Positions 50,539 through 56,905 of a stretch of 56,905 bases of DNA are shown one piece after another; within the stretch, counting starts at the first letter, position 1, and each line of letters opens with the position of its first letter. The notes below the pieces were generated by a model. It searched no databases, was not told where the DNA came from, and was given only the letters and a program-made list of their open reading frames with translations. Position numbers and translations under genes: made by a program. Source of the DNA: Secundilactobacillus similis DSM 23365 = JCM 2765 (GTDB lineage Bacteria > Bacillota > Bacilli > Lactobacillales > Lactobacillaceae); contig NZ_BBAD01000013.1 in NCBI RefSeq assembly GCF_001311075.1, positions 1-56,905 of the forward strand, in the 5' to 3' direction.

Positions 50539-51293
50539 CTAGTAGCCTCCTTCCAGCAAGTCGGTCTGTTGAACCTGCATCAGTTCGATGACCGGTAAAA
50601 TACCGTTTTGAGCTAACAAGTCGTAGATGAACTTCTTACCGCGTTGCGTCCACTTGAGTAATGGGCGTACGTGCTTGTTACTTTCGTCCGACCAATTGTC
50701 ATAACCCATGTATCCTTTGCCAGCATACTTTTGTCTGATAATCCAGTTTTTACCTTGGCGGTATACAACTCCCAACTTCTCAAGGTAGCGGTTCAGCCAG
50801 ACTGCTGATTTCCCGTATTCTTTCGCAATAACCGTGGCAGTTAGTAATCCAGGATTGTGCATTTGCTTGTCGAAGTAGTCAGCCTTAACTGCCGCCTTAT
50901 CATAAGCTTTACGTTCCTCAATCCACCGTTGCGCACGCTTCACTGGGTCTTCAATCATGTAGGAATCTTTTGACTGCTCTTTAACGGCCTTCTCTAGCTG
51001 ATTGAATGCACTGATATATTCTAATTTGAAACTGTCGGCTTTATGTCCGGTAAATCCCATGACAATAAACGAGAAACCATCTCGATTCATGTAATACATT
51101 GGGTTAGTTTTGCCGTTGGAGCCTTGTAAGTCCCTTTTGAAAACATTTGATTGAGTAGAGCGGAATTTTCCGCTGTATTTATTTTGGCTTTAATAGCTTC
51201 GAGAACATCTTTGTGCTGCTTCCCGAATGTTTCAGCAACTTGTAAGCTACTCGTTACTGCCTGCTGATTTTTCATGATTACTAATTCGTTCAT
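50539..51293 (-). pseudogene. Rha-type antirepressor, frameshifted
   Basis: The first frame gives MNELVIMKNQQAVTSSLQVA and TFGKQHKDVLEAIKAKI, then runs out of frame. The -1 frame resumes SNGKTNPMYYMNRDGFSFIV and MGFTGHKADSFKLEYISAFNQ, the core of the Rha family, followed by a C-terminal DNA-binding (ORF6C-like) part (AVWLNRYLEKLGVVYRQGKN). The span is 755 nt, one short of whole codons; the missing base is near 51122 (AAGGCTCCAACGGC). Probably an antirepressor of the adjacent Cro/CI switch; broken if the deletion is real. Confidence 0.82.
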
Positions 51294-51305
51294 TTTGTAT
51301 TCCTC

Positions 51306-51587
51306 CTAACCGAACTCTGAAATAAAATCCGTTGCATTTTTCTTAACACTAACATCAAAAAAAAAATCACCAATTGTAAACGACTCACCTAATCTTGCAC
51401 TCAATGCATCAATGATTGCTTGTGCTCGAATCGGACTGGGACTTGCTTTTCCCTGAACAATCTGGCTTAAGTAATTAGGCGTAATATCAACAATCTCAGC
51501 TAATTTTTTCGAAGTAAATCCAGCCATTGCGATTTTATGTTTAAGTGCCAATGAGCTTCTCACTTTTAGCTTAGATGTAACATGCAT
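51306..51587 (-). CDS. Cro-like HTH regulator
   Basis: About 93 aa from ATG 51587 (frame open to 51611). Xre-type HTH at residues about 25-70: GFTSKKLAEIVDITPNYLSQ. First minus-strand gene at the switch, divergent from the CI-type repressor. Its promoter (51616-51644) carries an operator in the spacer. Confidence 0.82.
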   Translation of the reverse strand: MHVTSKLKVRSSLALKHKIAMAGFTSKKLAEIVDITPNYLSQIVQGKASPSPIRAQAIIDALSARLGESFTIGDFFFDVSVKKNATDFISEFG

Positions 51588-51615
51588 ATCGCTATCACCT
51601 CTCTTCCACATTTCA

Positions 51616-51644
51616 ATAGTACATCAACGTTTAGAAACATGCAA
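51616..51644 (-). promoter_or_regulatory. Early (lytic) promoter with operator
   Basis: TTGCAT (51644-51639), a 17-bp spacer, TACTAT (51621-51616) on the minus strand. The spacer contains CTAAACGTTGATG. Related sites are CTTAACGTTAG (51674-51684) and CTTAACAT (51712-51705, minus), so three CTWAACRT operators lie in the 140-bp switch. Confidence 0.72.
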
Positions 51645-51725
51645 CACTTTTTCACTACTTTTTATATTCTTTTCTTAACGTTAGTTATATTATATAGATA
51701 TAAAATGTTAAGGAAGTGAGCCGGA

Positions 51726-52151
51726 ATGCCGTCAATTAACGAAACTGGGCTGGGGGACTTCATTGAACAGTCAATCTACAAAAATGGCTGGTCTATTCGC
51801 AAGGCCGCTCTACAAATTGGAGTTTCTGCTGCGTACCTGTCAAAAATCATTAATCATAAAGCAGACTCTAATCCCAAGCCTCAAACGTTGGATAAATTAT
51901 CAAAGGGATTAAAAGTACCACGTAAAGAGCTATATGAAGCAGCTGGACTTACGTTGATTAACGATGACTCAATACCCGCTTGGGCCACTGAGAAAGATAT
52001 TACCGATCTCAACGAGTACTTGGAAACTAATAAGCCTATGAACTTCCAAGGCGTCGAATTAGACGCCGACGCAAAAGAAGCCGTTCAGCAGTTCCTTGTC
52101 GGATACTTCTGGAAGCGGCGGAAGCAAGAAAAGAATGATGCCCATGAATAA
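51726..52151 (+). CDS. CI-type repressor with N-terminal HTH
   Basis: 141 aa. An Xre HTH occupies residues about 8-65 (SIRKAALQIGVSAAYLSKII). The C-terminal half is a helical linker, without the S24 peptidase domain of LexA-type CI proteins. Instead the next gene encodes an ImmA-type protease, the arrangement in which a metalloprotease clears the repressor. GGAAGTGAG precedes the ATG by 7 nt. Confidence 0.85.
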   Translation: MPSINETGLGDFIEQSIYKNGWSIRKAALQIGVSAAYLSKIINHKADSNPKPQTLDKLSKGLKVPRKELYEAAGLTLINDDSIPAWATEKDITDLNEYLETNKPMNFQGVELDADAKEAVQQFLVGYFWKRRKQEKNDAHE

Positions 52152-52563
52152 TTCAATGGTTAAAGAAGTTGTTAACACTATCGCCGACCGTTACGGAACT
52201 TGCGACCCATTTAAAATCGCAGAAGCACTCAACGTAGATGTAACCTACGCCCCGTTCGTGCATGAACCTAAGGGAATGCGGTTTGAATATGACGGTCAGC
52301 CAGCTATTGCTCTATCTGATGAAATCCGAGACTCACCCCAACGTTACTTCGTAATGGCCCACGAGTTATGCCACGCCATCGAGCACGAAGGTATGGCTGC
52401 GCTCTACACGAGTAACGGTCACTGGCGCGGTCAACTGGAGAATCAGTCAGATAAGTTTGCCGTTACGCTGCTAAGTCAATTCTACATAGAAGAAAATGGT
52501 TGTTTGCCTAGTAACTACTTCGACTTAGTACACGCGTACGGATTCCCTACAATCGGGGATTAG
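52135..52563 (+). CDS. ImmA/IrrE-family metallopeptidase
   Basis: 142 aa. The zinc motif HELCH (residues 76-80) fits HExxH, with the downstream E/D (QSDKFAVTLL) as third ligand. It cleaves or relieves the adjacent repressor upon induction in related elements (ICEBs1 ImmA). Overlaps the repressor gene by 17 nt. Start could be either of two adjacent ATG codons (52135 or 52138). Confidence 0.87.
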   Translation: MMPMNNSMVKEVVNTIADRYGTCDPFKIAEALNVDVTYAPFVHEPKGMRFEYDGQPAIALSDEIRDSPQRYFVMAHELCHAIEHEGMAALYTSNGHWRGQLENQSDKFAVTLLSQFYIEENGCLPSNYFDLVHAYGFPTIGD

Positions 52564-52594
52564 CTGGTAAATACTTGTGAAATAGATTCAATAG

Positions 52595-52625
52595 TTGGAA
52601 TGATAAGTAGATTTAATATGTAAGG
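52595..52625 (+). repeat. 31-bp direct repeat, copy 1
   Basis: TTGGAATGATAAGTAG and the following ATTTAATAT-TAAGG match 53164-53194 with one mismatch. Each copy ends in the ribosome site of the next gene, so the leader has been duplicated along with the gene between them. Confidence 0.85.
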
Positions 52626-52635
52626 GATGGTAATT

Positions 52636-53112
52636 GTGAAGTTTGGATATCGAAAACCCAATATATCAAAGTCTTTTAAGGCTCGAACTACTGGTAATTT
52701 AAATCGCAAGCTTCGTCGTGCAATAAATCCTTTATATGGAAGGAAGGGATTCGGGGCTATTAAAAATCCCCAACATACCCTATACAATCAGATTTACCAC
52801 AAAACTACAAAATCATCCATCAATACTTCGCACCATCTACCCCATCAAAAAACTGATAAGAGATTTAAACAAAATTACGATCAACAGCAAGATTTTCCGA
52901 CGATGAAGGAAATTGAAAGATCTTCGAAATATGTCGAAAATCACTTCGAAATGAGACCTCAACCAAAACCCAAAAGTGATTATGAACCCGGTATAAATTC
53001 TGGCTGTGGCTGTCTCCTAGCACTGTTTCTGACATCAATAGGCATAATGAAATTATCAGTAGGAATATTTTTAATGGTAATCTGTACAGCATTTTTATAT
53101 TTGCACGTTTAA
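52636..53112 (+). CDS. Basic protein with C-terminal membrane helices, 158 aa
   Basis: GTG at 52636 (AAGGGATGG upstream): MKFGYRKPNISKSFKARTTG and NLNRKLRRAINPLYGRKGFG, an N-terminal domain found on many prophages and plasmids of Firmicutes. A polar middle and two hydrophobic segments at the end (about residues 118-155) follow. It lies between the 31-bp repeats in the lysogeny region. Function unknown; membrane-anchored, possibly exclusion. Confidence 0.68.
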   Translation: MKFGYRKPNISKSFKARTTGNLNRKLRRAINPLYGRKGFGAIKNPQHTLYNQIYHKTTKSSINTSHHLPHQKTDKRFKQNYDQQQDFPTMKEIERSSKYVENHFEMRPQPKPKSDYEPGINSGCGCLLALFLTSIGIMKLSVGIFLMVICTAFLYLHV

Positions 53113-53163
53113 ATTCCAAGTAATTTTACTCATAAAATTAAATTACAGTACTCACATTGGAAA

Positions 53164-53194
53164 TTGGAATGATAAGTAGATTTAATATTTAAGG
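53164..53194 (+). repeat. 31-bp direct repeat, copy 2
   Basis: Second copy, leading into the PemK/MazF-like gene (AAGGAGGCGTGCG before its ATG). Confidence 0.85.
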
Positions 53195-53203
53195 AGGCGT
53201 GCG

Positions 53204-53932
53204 ATGACTCAAACAAAAACCCAACAACTTTTTGATAAGCTAAAAAAGCTAATTACTCACTCCCATAATCGTTTTAAGGGAGTGAAGGTTAATGATTCAC
53301 TAAATATTTTCGCTGATAATTTACTCAACGATTGGAATACACGCAATGATGAAAAACAATATCTCACTTATCATCGTGGAACCGTTGTTTACGTAGATTT
53401 CGGTTTAAACGTTGGTGCTGAACTGTCAGGCCCACACTACGGAATAATCTTAAACAAACATGATAATCCAGTTAGTGCAAAAGTGACAGTCGTTCCTTTA
53501 ACCTCTAAAGAAGGAGCTTTCAATATTCCCCTACCAACTGGTCTTACAAAAGTGCTTGGTGAATGGTACGCAGTAACTGGATTAGTTCACTCCAAAAATT
53601 TTCAACCAGTCACTCCCGACACGATATTTGACTTATTTGCCGTAAGCGAAGAAAAGCGAAATAACCACGGACACTCCAAAACAGAGCAGAGAATGTTAGA
53701 ACGCTTTAACCAATATCGTGAGGAAACGAATTTGATTAAAAGCGAACTTAAAAAACAACTTCTCGATTTAGAAAAGATCTCTTATTTCAAAATTGATAAT
53801 GTTGCTACCATTTCAAAATATCGTATTCAAAAACCACATCACAAATTTGACGCTCTGGGAAGAATGACCTTGCCTTCAGATGACATGGATTTAATAGACC
53901 AACAGATTGTGCAACATCTTCTTGACAAATAA
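53204..53932 (+). CDS. Long PemK/MazF-like protein, 242 aa
   Basis: A MazF/PemK-type core (residues about 60-150): YHRGTVVYVDFGLNVGAELSG, GIILNKHDNPVSAKVTVVPL, and VTGLVHSKNFQPV. Unlike MazF (110 aa) it has a 55-residue N-terminal extension and an 85-residue C-terminal part with RMLERFNQYREETNLI. No antitoxin gene is adjacent. In toxins of this fold a conserved Arg/Ser/Thr set cleaves RNA; the RG at the start of the core and the TS after VVPL are present. Probably a lysogeny-expressed defence or growth-control protein. Confidence 0.7.
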   Translation: MTQTKTQQLFDKLKKLITHSHNRFKGVKVNDSLNIFADNLLNDWNTRNDEKQYLTYHRGTVVYVDFGLNVGAELSGPHYGIILNKHDNPVSAKVTVVPLTSKEGAFNIPLPTGLTKVLGEWYAVTGLVHSKNFQPVTPDTIFDLFAVSEEKRNNHGHSKTEQRMLERFNQYREETNLIKSELKKQLLDLEKISYFKIDNVATISKYRIQKPHHKFDALGRMTLPSDDMDLIDQQIVQHLLDK

Positions 53933-54033
53933 ATATACGTCCTCTATCATGTAATTGTAATTTGGTGGTCTACGGGTCACCCTGGTGGATTGATTTCATC
54001 AATCACATTTTGATAGCACTATCACTGGTATGG

Positions 54034-54058
54034 GGACGCTATATGCGTCCTCTTTTTT
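54034..54058 (+). terminator. Terminator after the PemK/MazF-like gene
   Basis: GGACGC-TATAT-GCGTCC followed by T-rich CTTTTTT. The 100 bp before it contain a further hairpin (GATTGAT-TTC-ATCAATC) and no convincing gene. Confidence 0.85.
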
Positions 54059-54094
54059 GTCGTATTCAATTCAATCTTGTAGGGAGATTTTATT

Positions 54095-54445
54095 ATGAAA
54101 TTAAAAAATATCGTAACGTTGGGCGTCACTGCCCTATCACTGGGTGCTGGCCTAGCAGCTACCACAGAAACAGCATCAGCTCACAGCTTCTTTTATTGGG
54201 AACGGCCACACTGGGTGACGGTTCGTAAAACGACCTACATTGCTAAAATATACAATGCCTACCCTCGCTATAAAAGCTATATGGTCAAGAAGTATAAGGT
54301 CTATCCTGGTCATCATTTGAAGGTTCACCATGCTGCCAGTTATGACTGGATGGTTGAAAGCGGCGTATTCAACTCTAACTCATACTACACTTACGCCGTC
54401 GAACGTGGATCAGGTACCAGCTGGTTCCGGGAAGGCATTCACTAA
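54095..54445 (+). CDS. Secreted protein, 116 aa
   Basis: A clear signal peptide: MKLKNIVTLGVTALSLGAGL..., with a likely cleavage after TASA (residue about 29). The mature part is about 87 aa, basic and Tyr/His/Ser-rich (WVTVRKTTYIAKIYNAYP). It looks like a lactobacillus cell-surface or wall-binding small protein. Expression in the lysogen from the plus strand suggests lysogenic conversion of the surface. Confidence 0.78.
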   Translation: MKLKNIVTLGVTALSLGAGLAATTETASAHSFFYWERPHWVTVRKTTYIAKIYNAYPRYKSYMVKKYKVYPGHHLKVHHAASYDWMVESGVFNSNSYYTYAVERGSGTSWFREGIH

Positions 54446-54460
54446 ATAAGGGAGTGTAAA

Positions 54461-54859
54461 TTGCAAATGGTAATAGAGAAAGTAGCTTATTTATACATTG
54501 AAAATGACGAGACTCACCGACCTGCTACAAATATACCTATCTCTAATGACCCTAAGGGGACACAAATTACACTGCACTGGGAAAACTTTAATATTAAATC
54601 CCGTACTACGTATTATCAGTTCATTCTAATTACTGATTCTAACGGGGGTGTAATCTACAAAAGACTTGCCGGTCCAATGCGCTTAGCAGATGAACATGCA
54701 AAAGATGGTTATGGCTCTATGCCAATTTATCACTCTCCATTTCTGCCAGGATTACAAGACGATACCTATAAAATAACAGTAGCAATTCAGGATTCTAACA
54801 ATCAGGCTATAGATTTACAAGTCACCTACTTCAACGCTTATACCGTGGAGGATAATTAA
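54461..54859 (+). CDS. Beta-rich hypothetical protein, 132 aa
   Basis: TTG at 54461 after GGGAGTGTAAA (or ATG at 54467). Beta-sandwich-like pattern (GTQITLHWENFNIKSRTTYY, YKITVAIQDSNNQAIDLQV). Cytosolic, no signal peptide. Lies in one operon with the secreted protein and the coiled-coil gene (1-15 bp gaps). Confidence 0.65.
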   Translation: MQMVIEKVAYLYIENDETHRPATNIPISNDPKGTQITLHWENFNIKSRTTYYQFILITDSNGGVIYKRLAGPMRLADEHAKDGYGSMPIYHSPFLPGLQDDTYKITVAIQDSNNQAIDLQVTYFNAYTVEDN

Positions 54860-54860
54860 G

Positions 54861-55289
54861 ATGGCGCCAATACTCGATTTTCAGACACGGTATGATCAAC
54901 GAAACGCCTCCTACAGGTCATCTCAAAAGGATAATTTAGACGATATAGTTGAATTAAGTAGTTCCGCCTCACATAATAGTAACAAAGGATCCTCTGGAGG
55001 TGGAAACATGTCAGAATATGTCACTCACGAAGAATTGAACCACGTTGAAGATAACTTACGCCACGAAATTAAAGAATCAAAATTAGAACTTACAGGTAGC
55101 ATTAAAGATACCAAAAATGAACTTAACAGCAGTATTAGCGACCTTTCGGGAAAAATTGACAAACTATCATCAAACATCGATACCAAATTTGCCAACCAAA
55201 AAGTTTGGTTAATTGCTACTACAATCACCGTTGTAAGCGCTGGAGTTGGAATTCTTAGCTACATCATGAACCTAATGATAAATCATTAA
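54861..55289 (+). CDS. Coiled-coil protein with C-terminal membrane helix, 142 aa
   Basis: Residues 1-50 polar, Ser-rich; residues about 55-110 a coiled coil (HEELNHVEDNLRHEIKES, KNELNSSISDLSGKIDKL); residues 113-138 one membrane helix. Topology is that of many superinfection-exclusion and XhlA-like proteins. An internal ATG (MSEYVTHEEL) with GGAGGTGG before it could give a shorter second product from residue 50. Confidence 0.72.
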   Translation: MAPILDFQTRYDQRNASYRSSQKDNLDDIVELSSSASHNSNKGSSGGGNMSEYVTHEELNHVEDNLRHEIKESKLELTGSIKDTKNELNSSISDLSGKIDKLSSNIDTKFANQKVWLIATTITVVSAGVGILSYIMNLMINH

Positions 55290-55298
55290 TCAATAATT

Positions 55299-55324
55299 AA
55301 GGCCCTTCATCAGGGCTTTTCTTT
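55299..55324 (+). terminator. Terminator of the accessory operon
   Basis: AAGGCCC-TTCAT-CAGGGCTTTT with CTTT following, 10 bp after the stop. Confidence 0.75.
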
Positions 55325-55459
55325 AACACGTTAAAAGAACATACGTTTGGAAAACTCAACATAAAAACTTGATGGTCATTCAACTAATCAATCGAAAAGT
55401 AGTCGATTTAGCCGTCAATCATCAAATTAACCACCCAACTTTGATAAAGGAGGAATCTC

Positions 55460-56596
55460 ATGAGTATCACTAAAACACCAGATGGCCAATACCAGGTACG
55501 AGTCAACTACCGAGATGGCGTCAAATACCGCCAAAAGACCCGCACCTTTAAACGTAAAGGCGAAGCAGCATCGTGGGAGAGTCGTATGCGAGTTGATCTC
55601 GATAATGGTGCCGACCTCACTAAACGTAACGTGACGTTCGCTGGCTACTTTGAAAACTGGATTGCGGTGTATAAGACCGACAGTGTTAGCAAACACACAA
55701 ACGACATGTATTTACTCTCTCTTAAGCACTTAACCAACTATTTCGGAGCGACCAAGCTGGCTGACGTCCGTAAAGACGACTATCAGAAATTCATGAACGA
55801 GTTTGGAAAAAACCACGGGATAGCGACTTCGCGGAAAACGAATCAGCAGATCAGGTCAGCGGTGCAAAACGCGCTCGCCGATAACGTCATCAATCGGGAC
55901 TTTACTTTCCGGGTCGTGATTACTGGTGATGATCCCGCCCCCGTGGAGGCTAAATTTTTAGATCTCGATGACTATCATGTTCTGCGTCGTTACTTGATCG
56001 ACCACGCCGACTTTGAGCACATGTCGAGCTGCATGCTGCTGTTTCAGTTAGAAACCGGTTGCCGATTCGAGGAGGCTGCGGGTATGACGTGGGATAACCT
56101 CGACTTGGACAACGGCATCGTCAATATCTGCCGCCAATGGTCGCCTAAGACGCAAAGCTTCACCAAAACCAAGGGTAACGGTCAAGCAGACGGTAAAGTG
56201 ACCATACCAGCCCCATTCTGCGACTTTATGCACAGTTTACACCAACAGGCTATAGATTACTTTGCTGACCGCCCAACGAGCTATGAGGAGGTAAATCCAC
56301 GCCAACTAGTTTTCTTTAGTAAGTTCAGCAGCATCCTGACTAACGATGGCGTTAACCGGGCCTTGCAACGTATGTGCCATAAGCTTAAAATAAAGGAGGT
56401 TACGAGCCATGCGATGCGCCATACTCATGCCAGCGTGCTGATCCAAAACGGAAGCGTATTGCCTTACGTTCAGCATCGACTGCGGCATCGAAAACTCGAG
56501 ACAACGATCAACACCTACGTTCACTTGATAGAAAAAACGAACGGAACGTCCGATCAGTTGGCCATGAAATTAATGAGTGAAGGCTTCGAAAAATAG
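55460..56596 (+). CDS. int: Tyrosine integrase
   Basis: 378 aa. N-terminal arm-binding domain (residues 1-45), SAM-like core-binding domain (55-160), catalytic domain with R202 (TGCRFEEA), K246 region, H317-x-x-R320 (SHAMRHTHAS), H343 (RLRHRKLETT) and nucleophile Y353 (NTYVHL). Catalyses integration and excision at the tRNA-Glu core; it lies 127 bp from attR. AAAGGAGGAATCTC precedes the ATG. No excisionase gene is evident nearby. Confidence 0.95.
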   Translation: MSITKTPDGQYQVRVNYRDGVKYRQKTRTFKRKGEAASWESRMRVDLDNGADLTKRNVTFAGYFENWIAVYKTDSVSKHTNDMYLLSLKHLTNYFGATKLADVRKDDYQKFMNEFGKNHGIATSRKTNQQIRSAVQNALADNVINRDFTFRVVITGDDPAPVEAKFLDLDDYHVLRRYLIDHADFEHMSSCMLLFQLETGCRFEEAAGMTWDNLDLDNGIVNICRQWSPKTQSFTKTKGNGQADGKVTIPAPFCDFMHSLHQQAIDYFADRPTSYEEVNPRQLVFFSKFSSILTNDGVNRALQRMCHKLKIKEVTSHAMRHTHASVLIQNGSVLPYVQHRLRHRKLETTINTYVHLIEKTNGTSDQLAMKLMSEGFEK

Positions 56597-56723
56597 CGAA
56601 ATTAAATCCAATTATAGTCCTATTAGAAAACAACTTCTTAATATAGTTTGCACCATCCGTTTTACCGAATGGCAAGAATGCCGGTATGGCGCCGATTATA
56701 AGGGGTAAATGTAAGGTAATCGA

Positions 56724-56740
56724 ATCCCCGTGCGGGTGAT
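56724..56740 (+). other. attR core
   Basis: ATCCCCGTGCGGGTGAT, identical to 3205-3221. The sequence to its left is phage (no tRNA 5' part); to its right is the host terminator. Confidence 0.9.
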
Positions 56741-56746
56741 AATTGT

Positions 56747-56786
56747 GGTTCAAATCGTTGATATATCAGCGATTTGAACCTTTTTT
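56747..56786 (+). terminator. Displaced host terminator of tRNA-Glu
   Basis: GGTTCAAATCG pairs with CGATTTGAACC and is followed by TTTTTT. It lies 7 bp after attR and would end the tRNA transcript after phage excision. Confidence 0.85.
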
Positions 56787-56854
56787 GTTGCCATTTTGCG
56801 TCCCCCCTCAAAAAAACGCTAGTGCTCATCATTCGTTCCATTTTTTTACTGTCG

Positions 56855-56871
56855 CTTGTGTCCAGCGTAAG
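56855..56871 (-). repeat. 17-bp inverted copy of the window-start sequence
   Basis: Reverse complement of 45-61. Both copies are chromosomal and outside the prophage. Confidence 0.5.
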
Positions 56872-56905
56872 TGTTGGGTGCGATTTGGGTGTCGGCTGTT
56901 TGTCA

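Larger units (their letters stand above)
3205..56740. mobile_element. Complete temperate myovirus-type prophage
   Basis: It has direct-repeat ends in a tRNA gene, an integrase next to attR, a lysogeny module, and replication, packaging, head, contractile-tail, baseplate, lysis and accessory genes in ordinary order. All structural modules are present. However, at least a dozen genes carry single-base indels or an internal stop, including the tape measure, hub, baseplate J, receptor-binding protein and antirepressor. Functionality therefore depends on whether those are real. Confidence 0.96.

Noticed and set aside
53962-54228. 88-aa plus-strand frame with hydrophobic start (MVVYGSPWWIDFINH)
   Set aside because: No ribosome site and it runs through the perfect terminator at 54034-54058 into the secreted-protein gene. 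A short toxin peptide is possible but unsupported.
56640-56723. Excisionase gene between integrase and attR
   Set aside because: Only short frames without ribosome sites; the region has small inverted repeats that are more likely integrase arm sites.
3205-56740. CRISPR array
   Set aside because: No regularly spaced direct repeats were seen; the repeats found are pairs of leaders or inverted repeats.

Overview
The window is a piece of a low-to-mid GC Firmicutes chromosome, most likely Lactobacillaceae and probably the Lactiplantibacillus plantarum group. This is inferred from the branched-chain aminotransferase and CvpA genes, the strong Gram-positive Shine-Dalgarno sequences, and a lysin and tail proteins of lactobacillus-phage type. 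It contains one complete temperate prophage of about 53.5 kb (3205-56740). The prophage sits in the 3' end of a tRNA-Glu(CTC) gene and is bounded by a 17-bp direct repeat (attL 3205-3221, attR 56724-56740).

Host flank (1-3204): a branched-chain aminotransferase, a small hypothetical protein, a small membrane protein, a CvpA-family protein, tRNA-Gln(CTG) and tRNA-Glu(CTC), with recognisable promoters and terminators. The right host flank after attR is only about 165 bp. It holds the displaced terminator of the tRNA-Glu gene and an inverted copy of a 17-bp sequence that also occurs at the window start.

Prophage layout. Next to attL is a self-contained, probably lysogeny-expressed operon (3704-5126) under a promoter with a perfect palindrome between -35 and -10, followed by an Fst-like type I toxin gene (5572-5709). 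From there to about 51.6 kb nearly everything is on the minus strand. Read in the direction of transcription the order is: Cro-like regulator, Rha-type antirepressor, small early genes, DUF1351, replication initiator, DnaB helicase, RecA-like ATPase with a DUF669 ssDNA-binding protein, HNH nuclease, a block of small YopX-type genes, an ArpU-type late regulator, two tRNA genes (Trp, Met-like) and a tRNA-like remnant. Then come TerS, TerL, portal, head morphogenesis, scaffold, decoration, major capsid, head-tail connectors, tail sheath, tube, chaperones, tape measure, a PBSX-like baseplate set, receptor-binding protein, XkdX/XhlA-type proteins, holin and GH25 endolysin. The sheath and PBSX-like baseplate genes indicate a contractile (myovirus) tail. 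On the plus strand at the right lie a CI-type repressor, ImmA-type protease, accessory lysogeny genes (a basic membrane protein, a long PemK/MazF-like protein, a secreted protein, a coiled-coil membrane protein) and the tyrosine integrase.

Most notable points: (1) two 'moron' cassettes far apart in the genome (17061-17586 and 49068-49843) share nearly identical ends, namely promoter plus ribosome site on the left and start plus ribosome site of a convergent gene on the right, but carry unrelated genes inside; (2) a canonical -1 slippery heptamer at the end of the major capsid gene leads into an Ig-like (Big_2) domain, and the tail chaperone pair is joined by a +1/-2 frame change; (3) at least a dozen genes carry single-base indels or an in-frame stop, mostly one-base deletions, so either the prophage is decaying or the assembly has uncorrected indels; (4) there are candidate small RNAs, intra-operon terminators with a shared sequence, and a 45-nt tRNA-like element.
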